64,000 nucleotides of DNA from Paracoccus binzhouensis (GTDB lineage: Bacteria > Pseudomonadota > Alphaproteobacteria > Rhodobacterales > Rhodobacteraceae): assembly GCF_016446475.1 (NCBI RefSeq), contig NZ_JAEHFP010000006.1, positions 1 through 64,000 on the forward strand, given 5' to 3'. The notes beneath the pieces were generated by a model, which was not told the origin of the DNA, did no database searches, and was given only the letters and a program-made list of their open reading frames with translations. Both the position numbers and the translations under genes were made by a program. The stretch's first letter is position 1. Each line of letters starts with the position of its first letter. This document shows positions 48,556 through 56,220 of this stretch, in pieces.

Positions 48556-48877
48556 TCACCCGATCCTGACGCGCACCGTCGCGGCCGAGGCCAGCGCCGC
48601 AGCGACGGCGATGCCCAGCGGCCTGTTGTCGGTGATGGTGGTGGCCACGACACCCGCCGTGGCGTCCCAGAACACCGCTGCGCCCAGACTGACGGCCAGC
48701 GCGGCCTCCTTGGGCAGCTCAAAAAACGCCCGTCACCCGCAGGTTCAGGTTTTCGCCGATGGCGGCATCACCGGCCGCCACGCCGACAAGCGTACCGATC
48801 ACCACAACCTCGCCGGACTGAACGGCAGACGGCGAAGGCACCGGGATGACGTCGCCATAGCTGCTGAAGTTTCTCAT
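48556..48877 (-). pseudogene. Frameshifted DUF2190 phage capsid-decoration protein
   Basis: Read with one correction, the gene encodes 106 residues starting MRNFSSYGDVIPVPSPSAV, with VVIGTLVGVAAGDAAIGE, VFELPKEAALAVSLGAAV and FWDATAGVVATTITDNRPLG, the pattern of DUF2190 (capsid cement) proteins that sit next to the protease and major capsid genes of tailed phages. The frame breaks at a run of six A at 48721-48726 (GTTTTTTGA on the coding strand): removing one T restores the reading frame to the natural stop. Either it is a true pseudogene or a homopolymer sequencing error. It is the best evidence of a former prophage after the tRNA. Confidence 0.8.
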
Positions 48878-49199
48878 ACTTTCACTGCCCTTTCGTGCAA
48901 ATCGGGTGATGCGACCGCCCCGGCGCAGGGCAGCCACCAGCGGCTGCCTGCCCGCCCAGGCGTTCACATCGTCCACGGTCGTCGCGTAGATCGCCGCCAG
49001 CAGCTTTTTGGCGATGGTTTCGAGCTCCGGCCCGGCAACCGGATACATCGGCATGGCAGAGACGATGGTCCGGCCGTCCAGACCCGTCACCGTGCACAGA
49101 TGCTTGCGCGCGGCATCCAGCGAACCCGCGATGCCCGGCCCCGTCGCAGCGGTATTGCCGCGGCTGGCATGAAACACGGGGTGCGGTTCTGGTCCATGT
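48878..49199 (-). pseudogene. Unrecognised phage-gene scrap upstream of the DUF2190 remnant
   Basis: The minus strand stays open in the same frame as the DUF2190 gene and encodes a protein-like stretch, GRTIVSAMPMYPVAGPELET followed by IAKKLLAAIYATTVDDVNAW and ITRFARKG. Further upstream the frame only mirrors the transposase remnant on the other strand. The stretch is therefore probably the C-terminal part of another phage gene cut by the IS. I do not recognise the family. Confidence 0.4.
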
Positions 49200-49654
49200 C
49201 CGAACGATCGCGGTGCAGACATACTGACCGATAACATCCAGTTCTCCGAGCAACCTCGGAACCGCCACACCATCCATTCCCGGCCGATGCGCTTCGACAT
49301 GACCTGTGATGCCAACGGGATCGAGCACCGGCTCACAAAGCCCGACACCCCCGGAATGGTCAGGTCGAACGGATGAACCGCGCCATCAAGGAGGATGAGG
49401 CGAACACGGCCGATCCACTGGATCGGCCCACCGAATGGCAGGCGCTTCCATGACGATGACCACGGGCAGCGGCGCCGACACCTCGCCCACGATTCTCGAA
49501 CCGGTGGCGACCACTGGCTCGATCATCGCTCGCATGCAGGATGAAGACACGCAGCAGTCTCACGCCCGACGAATGCGCCTGCAAGATCTGGACTACAGAG
49601 CCAGACAGATCCAACCTCGATCCGATCCGTCAGATGCCGGGACTGAGCAACTAG
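49200..49654 (+). mobile_element. Decayed IS481-type transposase, C-terminal part
   Basis: Three frames carry consecutive pieces of one transposase. ILTDNIQFSEQPRNRHTIHS then MTCDANGIEHRLTKPDTP lies in the first frame, NGQVERMNRAIKE in a second, RRFHDDDHGQRRRHLAHD in a third, and SLTPDECACKIWTTEPDRSN with DPIRQMPGLSN in the second again. These match the end of IS481-family DDE transposases, including the TDN aspartate and the NGQVER glutamate. At least two frameshifts and an in-frame TGA show it is dead. The 5' half is missing. The stop codon lies over the marR stop on the other strand. Confidence 0.75.
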
Positions 49655-50130
49655 GCGGGACGCAGAAACGACGCGTCTTCCCCGGCTGCGGGACGGGGGG
49701 TGGTGGAGGCGGCAATGGCCTGGTCCAACGCGGCGATCCCTCGCTCCAATGCGGCGCGATCACATGCCGGCATCGCCTGCAATATCTCGTTCGCGCGTGC
49801 CTCGACCGCGCCGAAGGCGCAGCGGAACAGGTCGCGACCCGCCTCGGTGATGGCATAGTTGCGCAGCCGCCGGTCCGAGCCGAGAATGGTGCGGGTGATC
49901 AGCCCCTTGCCCTCGAGCCGCGAGGCGGCGCGGCTGACCTGCACCTTGTCCAGAGAAGTGCGCTGCGACAGCCGCAGCGAATCCAGCGAGCCGGCATCCT
50001 CCAGCAGAAACAGCAGCCGCCATTCCTCGCGCGTAAGGCCATGCTGCCGGCCATAGACCGCCACAAGCTGGCGCGAGAAGGCTTCGGCCACCACCGCCAA
50101 CCGATAGGGAAAGAAACTCTCGATACGCAT
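49651..50130 (-). CDS. MarR-family transcriptional regulator
   Basis: A 159-residue winged-HTH regulator, usually a dimeric repressor released by small aromatic ligands. The fold is visible as GLTREEWRLLFLLEDAGSL, the recognition helix region LDKVQVSRAASRLEGKGLI and the wing TRTILGSDRRLRNYAITEAG. The start is ATG next to a GTG; the ribosome site is weak. It is the last gene of the ten-gene catabolic run, 55 bp after the SnoaL-like gene, and may regulate that run. Its 3' end meets the IS481 remnant, and the last 14 residues may not be the original ones. Confidence 0.88.
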   Translation of the reverse strand: MRIESFFPYRLAVVAEAFSRQLVAVYGRQHGLTREEWRLLFLLEDAGSLDSLRLSQRTSLDKVQVSRAASRLEGKGLITRTILGSDRRLRNYAITEAGRDLFRCAFGAVEARANEILQAMPACDRAALERGIAALDQAIAASTTPRPAAGEDASFLRPA

Positions 50131-50185
50131 CACATAGCCCGCAAACCTGTTTCAATTGAAAGTGTTGGTCGATTTTCCGCGCGTT

Positions 50186-50548
50186 TCAATCTTCCGAGAT
50201 CGAAACCGGCCGGCCAGAGCCCATGGGGGGCACATCTGTTGCAACACCGCCATGCCGGCGCGGATCATCCAGGATGTCGGTCATCTGGTGCGGGCACGGC
50301 CCGCGCAGGTTCCGCACCGGGGATGCGGCCAGTTCCGCCAGTTCCACCCGACCCCGCCTTTCGCCGGCGGCAATGCCCGAGCCGCCAAGCGCCGCGGGCG
50401 CGACGTTGCGGCGAATCCAGCGGCCGTCCGGGGTGAAAAGCCCCGCCCACGCCACCGCCTCGCCCGCATCCAGCAGATGCACATGACGGCCGAGCAGAAA
50501 GCGGATCTCGCGCTCGGCTTCCGGATCGATCATCCGCGCGAACGTCAT
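50186..50548 (-). CDS. SnoaL-like / NTF2-fold small protein (short)
   Basis: A 120-residue protein whose first half fits the SnoaL_4/NTF2 alpha-beta barrel start: EAEREIRFLLGRHVHLLDAG, then WAGLFTPDGRWIRRN. Members act as small isomerases, dehydratases or cyclases, or as partners of ring-hydroxylating enzymes. The C-terminal half (PCPHQMTDILDDPRRHGGVA to the end) is shorter than usual and lacks clear final strands, so the gene may be truncated by about 20 residues. Its ATG overlaps the flavoprotein stop codon (ATGA), so it is coupled to that enzyme and may act on its product. Confidence 0.6.
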   Translation of the reverse strand: MTFARMIDPEAEREIRFLLGRHVHLLDAGEAVAWAGLFTPDGRWIRRNVAPAALGGSGIAAGERRGRVELAELAASPVRNLRGPCPHQMTDILDDPRRHGGVATDVPPMGSGRPVSISED

Positions 50549-52254
50549 GCGGCGGCCGCTTGTCCGACGATATATCCGAAGGTCAGCGCCGGACCCAGGG
50601 TGATGCCCGGCCCGGGATAGGCGCCGGACATGATCGAATTGATGTCGTTGCCGCAGGCATAGAGGCCGGGTATCGCCCTGCCCTGCTTGTCCTTGACCTC
50701 GCCTTTCGCCGTGATGTCCAGCCCCATCGAGGTGCCGATGTCGCCCGGATAGATCTCGACGGCGTAGAACGGTGCCTCCAGCGGGCGCAGGCAGGGGTTC
50801 GGCCAGTTCTCGGCATCACCCAGGTAGCGCTGATAGCTGGTCGATCCCTTGCCGAAGGCCGGATCCTCGCCACGGGCCGCCGCCTCGTTGAACACGGCAA
50901 TCGTTTGCCGGAAGGTCGCGGCGGCGATGCCGCATTGCCGAGCCAGCCCCTCCGGCGTCGCATCGCGCTTCAGATAGCCGCTGGCGACATGCCGGCCGAT
51001 CCGCGCCGGAAAGGCATGTGCGGCACCCAGCCCATAGCGCCGCACCGCCCGGTGATCGGCGACCAGCCAGGCGGATCTTTGCCCCTCGGCCAGCAGCTTG
51101 GCGATCAACCCCTGCACGAAATCGTGATAGCTGGAGGCCTCGTTCACGAAGCGCCGGCCGTCATGGCCGACGGCGATCACGCCGGGCTTGGCACGGTCCA
51201 GGAAAAGATGCGGGAAGGGCCGCACTGATCCGTCGGCATTGCGCAACAGCGAAACCGGCGTCCAGAAACCGGCATTGGGGTTGGTGTCGACGAAACCCGC
51301 GCCGATGGCCTCGGCCGCGGCGATCCCGCCGCCGGTGCCCGAGACCGGCGACATCGAATAATGCGGCAGACCGCGCCTGACATGGTCGAAGCTTTGCGCC
51401 CGGCGCGCGGCATCATGCGGATAACCGCCGGCCGCCAGAACGACGCCGCGGCGCGTCGCGACCCGGCATACGCCCTTGGGTCCCTTGACCTCGGCTCCGC
51501 TTACCCGCCCGGTTTCGTCCCTGAGCAGCCGGATCAGCTCGTGCCCGGTGCAAAGCGGGATGCTCAGCTTGAACACCGTCTCGGCCAGGCGCCCCGAGAC
51601 CGCCGCGCCCATCACCAGCCGGGTGTTCCGCCCCCAGATCAGCCGGTCGCGGAAATAGCGCAGCACCGTCCTGGCCGCATGGGCCGCCGATTTCGCCGAG
51701 CGGGTCATGCGCAGGAAATGGAAGATGTCCGGCCGGCCCAGCGGCATCCCGCCCAGAATGGTGAAATCGGCGATGGGCGGGCGCATGCGATAAAGGTTCT
51801 CCCCCAGCCGGCGGCCGTCATAATCGAGCGCGTCCAGCGCCCGACCGCCTTCGGTCGCGCCCGGCGCATCCGAATGATAGTCGGGCGACAGCACGCGATG
51901 CGCCATCTTCAGCGCCGTCCTGTCGTGGAAAAAGCCGATAGCCTCGGGGCCCTTGTCGAGGAAGGCGTCCACCAGTTCGGCATTGAAACGATTGCCCGCC
52001 TCGGCCTGGATATAGCTGCGCGCCGCCTCGCGGCTGTCGGCCATGTCGGCCGCCGCGGCGATCGGATTGCACGGCACCCAGATCGCGCCGCCAGAAATGG
52101 CGGTGGAGCCGCCGAAGAACGCGGATTTCTCGATGATGACCGGATGAAGCCCATGGTGGTGGGCCGAGATCGCCGCCGCCATGCCCGCGGCGCCCGAGCC
52201 CACGACCAGAAGGTCGCAAGCCTCGGGCAGGTCCGGCAGATCAGGATTCGGCAT
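50545..52254 (-). CDS. FAD-dependent oxidoreductase, 3-ketosteroid-dehydrogenase-like
   Basis: A 569-residue FAD_binding_2 flavoprotein of the fumarate reductase/3-ketosteroid-delta1-dehydrogenase group. The dinucleotide motif VVGSGAAGMAAAISAHHHGL (18-37) is followed by EKSAFFGGSTAISGGAIWVP, a middle substrate domain, and a C-terminal FAD segment GLYACGNDINSIMSGAYPGPG that includes GPGITLGPALTFG. The GGSTAISGG pattern with the PGPGIT ending is typical of ring-dehydrogenating members. Substrate is unknown. AGGAGG precedes the ATG, and the gene overlaps its upstream SDR gene by 14 bases and its downstream SnoaL-like gene by four. Confidence 0.88.
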   Translation of the reverse strand: MPNPDLPDLPEACDLLVVGSGAAGMAAAISAHHHGLHPVIIEKSAFFGGSTAISGGAIWVPCNPIAAAADMADSREAARSYIQAEAGNRFNAELVDAFLDKGPEAIGFFHDRTALKMAHRVLSPDYHSDAPGATEGGRALDALDYDGRRLGENLYRMRPPIADFTILGGMPLGRPDIFHFLRMTRSAKSAAHAARTVLRYFRDRLIWGRNTRLVMGAAVSGRLAETVFKLSIPLCTGHELIRLLRDETGRVSGAEVKGPKGVCRVATRRGVVLAAGGYPHDAARRAQSFDHVRRGLPHYSMSPVSGTGGGIAAAEAIGAGFVDTNPNAGFWTPVSLLRNADGSVRPFPHLFLDRAKPGVIAVGHDGRRFVNEASSYHDFVQGLIAKLLAEGQRSAWLVADHRAVRRYGLGAAHAFPARIGRHVASGYLKRDATPEGLARQCGIAAATFRQTIAVFNEAAARGEDPAFGKGSTSYQRYLGDAENWPNPCLRPLEAPFYAVEIYPGDIGTSMGLDITAKGEVKDKQGRAIPGLYACGNDINSIMSGAYPGPGITLGPALTFGYIVGQAAAA

Positions 52255-53026
52255 GAATGGCCTCCTGGCGCGGAAACCGGCCGATGGCCCAGCCGCCGTC
52301 CACAGTCAGCACCTGGCCGGTGATGAACGACGCCTCGTCCGAGGCGAGGAAGCGGACGGCGCGGGCCACGTCCTCGGGCGTGCCGACGCGGCGCAGCGGG
52401 CAGCCGTCGATCATCTGGTGCCGCCGCCATGGCTCGCTGCGGATGCGGTCGGCGGTCAGCGGCGTCTCGATCAGGCCGGGCGCGACGGCATTCACCCGGA
52501 TGCCGTTCGGGCCGAAATCGGTGGCCATCTGCCGTGTCAGCCCGATCACCGCCGCCTTCGACGCGGAATAGCCGCAGGAGTTCTGGGCGCCGATCAGCCC
52601 GAAGATCGAGGCGGTGTTGACGATGGCGCCGCCCCCCGTGCCCATCATCCGCTGCACCGCCCAGCGGGACAGGCGGAAAAGGCCAAGCACGTTGATGTCG
52701 AAATAGCGGGTGAAGTCCTCGTCCGCGGTATGCAGCGCATGGGCGCCGCGCGCGATGCCGGCATTGTTGACCAGGATATCCAGCCGCAGCCCGGCGCCGT
52801 CCAGCACCGCGCCGATCCGCTCCGGCAGGGCCGGGTCGGTGACGTCGCCCCGGACGGCCGTCACCTGCGGGCGGGCTGCCAGCGTCTCGATGCCCGCCGG
52901 TTCGCGATCCACGACCAGGACATGGGCGCCGGCCGCGAGCAGCGCCTCGGCGATCGCAAGGCCGATCCCCTGCCCCGCGCCAGTGACGATGGCCGTGCGC
53001 CCGGCCAGGTTGGTTGGTTCCAGCAT
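52241..53026 (-). CDS. Short-chain dehydrogenase/reductase (SDR) B
   Basis: A 261-residue classical SDR with the NAD(P) motif TGAGQGIG (15-22), DREP after beta2 suggesting NAD preference (acidic residue), NNAGIA, catalytic Ser in NTASIFGLIGAQNS and YSASK. The ending FITGQVLTVDGGWAIG is standard. It lies 15 bases after SDR A in the same direction and overlaps the flavoprotein gene, so both probably act on successive intermediates. The alcohol substrate is unknown. Confidence 0.9.
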   Translation of the reverse strand: MLEPTNLAGRTAIVTGAGQGIGLAIAEALLAAGAHVLVVDREPAGIETLAARPQVTAVRGDVTDPALPERIGAVLDGAGLRLDILVNNAGIARGAHALHTADEDFTRYFDINVLGLFRLSRWAVQRMMGTGGGAIVNTASIFGLIGAQNSCGYSASKAAVIGLTRQMATDFGPNGIRVNAVAPGLIETPLTADRIRSEPWRRHQMIDGCPLRRVGTPEDVARAVRFLASDEASFITGQVLTVDGGWAIGRFPRQEAIHAES

Positions 53027-53041
53027 GTCCTCCTCCCCGTC

Positions 53042-53779
53042 TCAGAACGCTGCCGTGCCGCCGACCGAGCGGCCGCCATCCACGATCAGCACCTGCCCGG
53101 TGACATATTCCGCCCGCGGATCGACGAAGAAGGCGACCGCATGGGCGATATGTTCGGGCGCGCCCAGCCTGCCCGTGGGCTGCTGGATGCGCAGCCCCTC
53201 CAACCCCTCGGACCGTTCCAGCAGCATGTCGGTGGCGATCACGCCCGGCGCCACCGCGTTCACGGTGATCTGCCGCCCGGCAAGTTCCAGCGCCAATGCC
53301 TTGGTAAAGCCGGCAACCGCCGCCTTTGAGGCGACGTAATGCGCATAGTTCCGCGCCCCGAAGGCCGCGCGCGACGCGAGGTTCACGATCCGCCCGCCTT
53401 CGGGCAGCACGCGCGCCGCCTGCTGGCAGAGGGTGAACATGGCGACCAGATTGACCTCGTACATCCGGCGAAAGTCATCGGCGGTCAGCGCGTCGAACGC
53501 ACAGGTGTTGAAGATGCCGGCATTGTTGACCAGCACGCGCAGGTTGTTGGCGCCGTCGATCAGCGCCTGGGTCGCCGCCGGGTCGGTGATGTCCAGCACG
53601 GCGGCGCGGGCGCTACGGCCCTTGGCGACAAGCTGGCGCACGGTTTCATGCGCGCCGTCGGCGGCGCGGTCGGCCACGATGACGGCGTGGCCCTCGTCGG
53701 CCAGGCGATGCGCGATGGCCCGGCCTATGCCCGAGCCTGCGCCCGTCACGATTGCGGTGGGAAGCGATTGAGAAGTCAT
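53042..53779 (-). CDS. Short-chain dehydrogenase/reductase (SDR) A
   Basis: A 245-residue classical SDR: cofactor motif TGAGSGIG (12-19), acidic ADRAADG after beta2 (NAD-type), NNAGIF, catalytic serine in NLASRAAFGARNYA and YVASK, PGVIATDML and the YVTGQVLIVDGG ending. It follows the second DctP gene by 60 bp. It is clearly different in sequence from SDR B and SDR C, so the operon holds three distinct dehydrogenases. Substrate unknown. Confidence 0.9.
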   Translation of the reverse strand: MTSQSLPTAIVTGAGSGIGRAIAHRLADEGHAVIVADRAADGAHETVRQLVAKGRSARAAVLDITDPAATQALIDGANNLRVLVNNAGIFNTCAFDALTADDFRRMYEVNLVAMFTLCQQAARVLPEGGRIVNLASRAAFGARNYAHYVASKAAVAGFTKALALELAGRQITVNAVAPGVIATDMLLERSEGLEGLRIQQPTGRLGAPEHIAHAVAFFVDPRAEYVTGQVLIVDGGRSVGGTAAF

Positions 53780-53839
53780 GGGATCACCAGTCGGTCTGGC
53801 AGTTGACGGAAAGCTTGCGCGGAAACAGGCGGCGGGGCG

Positions 53840-54958
53840 TCAGTTCACGCCGAAGGTGGCCTCGTCCACCCTGGAATAGATCTGCTCGTTCACCAGCCAC
53901 GCGATGGCCTCGGCATCGTTGCGATCAACCCCTTCCAGGAGCTTCGTCCACTTGCGGGTCAGCGCCAGGTATTCCTCGATGATCGGCGTGGGATCGTCGA
54001 TGCCGCGCTGCTCCATGGTGCGCTTGGCCAGCCCTGCCAGCATCCCGTCCTGGAACTCCTTCAGCTTCGCCTCCATTCCGGGCGCGGGGTCCGAGATGAC
54101 GACCCCGCGTTCGGCCGCCCCCTTCAGCGCCGAATCCACCCCTTGCCGATAGGCCACCTGGGACCGGGCCAGCGCCAGCCCCGCCAGGTCCAGGATGGCC
54201 CGGCGATCCTGGGGCGAAAGGCCGGACCAGAAGTCCCGGTTCAGCACATAGCTCGCCCCGAGCGAGGCCCCCTGCGGCAGGCGGTTCACATGCTTGACGA
54301 TCTCCTGGAACTTGTAGCCGAATTCCAGGTTGGTGGGGTCGGACAGCGTGCAGTCCAGCGACCCGCGCTCGAGCCCGGTATAGACATCGGTCATCGGCAC
54401 CGCGACCGGCGTGGCGCCCAGGAAGGCGATCCATTCGTTTTGCGCCGTGCCGGCGGTGCGGATCTTCAGCCCCTGGACCGAGGCCGGGTCCGAAATCTCC
54501 TTCATGCAGAAGAAGTTGTAGATCGGCGTGGAATAGCCGCCCAGGAAGACGGCGTCATGCCTGCCGTATTCGGCGATCATCTCGGGATTGAGCATGCCGA
54601 TCTCGGTCAGGGCGAAGGCTGCGGCATAATCGTCCACCGCCAGGAAGGCCAGGTCGTTGATCAGCCCCGACAGCGGCAACTCGGAGGGCGTGTAAGAGGC
54701 AGCGACGATGCCCAGCTGCGCCACGCCGTCGCCGATGGCTTGCAGCGTGGTGGGTGCCGGGACCAGCGAGCCCGAGGAATAGACCTCGAATTCGACGCGG
54801 TTGTCCGTGGCGGCCGCGATCTCCTTGACGAAAGGCTCATAGGCCACGGCGTTCAGGATATGCGAAGGCGCCATCCAGTTCGTGGCCTGATAACTGTCGG
54901 CCAGGGCGGCCGCCCCGAGAAGCGGCATCGCGGCCGCGGTTGCAAGCAGTCGTTTCAT
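53840..54958 (-). CDS. TRAP transporter substrate-binding protein DctP, paralog 2
   Basis: A 372-residue exported solute receptor for a TRAP importer. The signal peptide (about 1-20) begins MKRLLATAAAMPLL. The DctP-family features are VEFEVYSSGSLVPAPTTLQA, the ligand-carboxylate arginine region GLKIRTAGTAQNEW and the MTDVYTGLERGSLDCTLSDP helix. It aligns without gaps to the neighbouring DctP, is exactly the same length, and about half the residues agree by eye, so it is a tandem duplicate. GGGAGAAACAGA precedes the ATG. It lies 79 bp after the first DctP gene. It probably feeds the same DctQM channel with another ligand. Confidence 0.92.
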   Translation of the reverse strand: MKRLLATAAAMPLLGAAALADSYQATNWMAPSHILNAVAYEPFVKEIAAATDNRVEFEVYSSGSLVPAPTTLQAIGDGVAQLGIVAASYTPSELPLSGLINDLAFLAVDDYAAAFALTEIGMLNPEMIAEYGRHDAVFLGGYSTPIYNFFCMKEISDPASVQGLKIRTAGTAQNEWIAFLGATPVAVPMTDVYTGLERGSLDCTLSDPTNLEFGYKFQEIVKHVNRLPQGASLGASYVLNRDFWSGLSPQDRRAILDLAGLALARSQVAYRQGVDSALKGAAERGVVISDPAPGMEAKLKEFQDGMLAGLAKRTMEQRGIDDPTPIIEEYLALTRKWTKLLEGVDRNDAEAIAWLVNEQIYSRVDEATFGVN

Positions 54959-55037
54959 TCTGTTTCTCCCTTGGCGGCTGTTGTGCCATTCCCGTCCGAA
55001 GGCCCCGGTCCGCCGCTGACGGGCCGGGGTCGCAGTC

Positions 55038-56156
55038 TCACTCGACGCCAAAGGTGTTTTCGTCGATCCCGTCGTACAGGTTCGCCTTGAGGATCGCGGC
55101 GACCGCATCGGCATCGGTCCGGTCCACCTCGGCGACAAGCTTGCGCCACTTCTCCTCAAGCGCGACGAACTCGGCCAGCACATCGGTCGGATCCTCGATC
55201 CCCCGTTCCGCGACGGCCTTGGCCGGCAGGTCCTTGACCACCTGCGCCTGGAAGGCGGCAAGCCTGTCTCGCAATTCCTGCGTGGGCTCGGTGATCTTCA
55301 GCCCGCGCTCTGCCGATCCGGCCAGCGCCGCCTCGACGCCGACATGATAGGCAACCTGCGAGCGGGCCAGGCCAAGCGCGACATTGTCCAGCAGGATGCG
55401 CCGCTGCGCCGGTTCCAGCCCGGCCCAGAAGTCCTTGTTGAAGACATAGGTCGCGCCCAGGACCACGCCCTGCGGCAGGGTGTTCACGGTCCTGGCGACC
55501 TCCCAGAACTTGTTGCCCTTGTCGAGGTTGGTGGCGTCCGAAAGCGTGCAGTCGATCGAGCCGCGCTCGAGCCCGGAATAGACATCGGCGATGGGGACTG
55601 AAACCGGCACCCCGCCCAGGGACTGGATCCATTCCGTCTGCGCCGTGCCCGCCACCCGGACCTTCTTGCCCGCCACATCCCCGGGCGAGACGATCTCGCT
55701 CATGCAGATGAAGTTGTAGAAGGGCGTCGAATAGCCGCCCAGAAAAATCCCGCCATTGCTTTCCCACTCGGCGCGGATCTTCTCGTTGGTCAGGCCCAGC
55801 TCGGTCCAGGCGAAGGCCGCGGCCAGGTCGTCCCTGGCGGCGAAGGCCAGGTCGTTCACCGTATTGTTCAACGGCAGTTCCGAGGGCGTATAGGGCGGAT
55901 AGACGATGCCCAGCTGCGCCACGCCGTCGGCGATGCCCTGCATCGTGGTCGGCGCGGGCACCAGCGCGCCCGAGGAATAGATCTCGAACTCCATCGCCCC
56001 GTCCGTCGCCTCGGCCACGTCCTTGGCGAATTGCTGATAGGGAAACTCGTTCAGGATATGCGCGGGCGCCATCCAGTTGGTCGCCTGCCAGGTCTCGGCC
56101 GAGGCCGAAGCGGCCAGGACGGGCAGCAGGCCGATGCCCAGAAGCAGTCTTTTCAT
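55038..56156 (-). CDS. TRAP transporter substrate-binding protein DctP, paralog 1
   Basis: A 372-residue exported TRAP solute receptor with signal peptide to about residue 20 (ASASA). The mature part starts ETWQATNWMAPAHILNEFPY and carries MEFEIYSSGALVPAPTTMQG, the conserved ligand-binding arginine in KKVRVAGTAQTEW and the IADVYSGLERGSIDCTLSDA motif. These receptors bind organic acids through the arginine-carboxylate pair. It lies 64 bp after the DctM gene, a usual place for the receptor. The second, highly similar receptor that follows is unusual. Confidence 0.93.
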   Translation of the reverse strand: MKRLLLGIGLLPVLAASASAETWQATNWMAPAHILNEFPYQQFAKDVAEATDGAMEFEIYSSGALVPAPTTMQGIADGVAQLGIVYPPYTPSELPLNNTVNDLAFAARDDLAAAFAWTELGLTNEKIRAEWESNGGIFLGGYSTPFYNFICMSEIVSPGDVAGKKVRVAGTAQTEWIQSLGGVPVSVPIADVYSGLERGSIDCTLSDATNLDKGNKFWEVARTVNTLPQGVVLGATYVFNKDFWAGLEPAQRRILLDNVALGLARSQVAYHVGVEAALAGSAERGLKITEPTQELRDRLAAFQAQVVKDLPAKAVAERGIEDPTDVLAEFVALEEKWRKLVAEVDRTDADAVAAILKANLYDGIDENTFGVE

Positions 56157-56220
56157 GATTCTCTCTCCCCAGGGTTGGACATGCCGGGCCGCGCTCCCAT
56201 CGCGGCACGGCGAAAGGCGG

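Noticed and set aside
48380..49234. Plus-strand open frame of 284 codons over the phage remnant
   Set aside because: The minus strand encodes the recognisable DUF2190 protein; the plus-strand product is Arg/His-rich with no family likeness.
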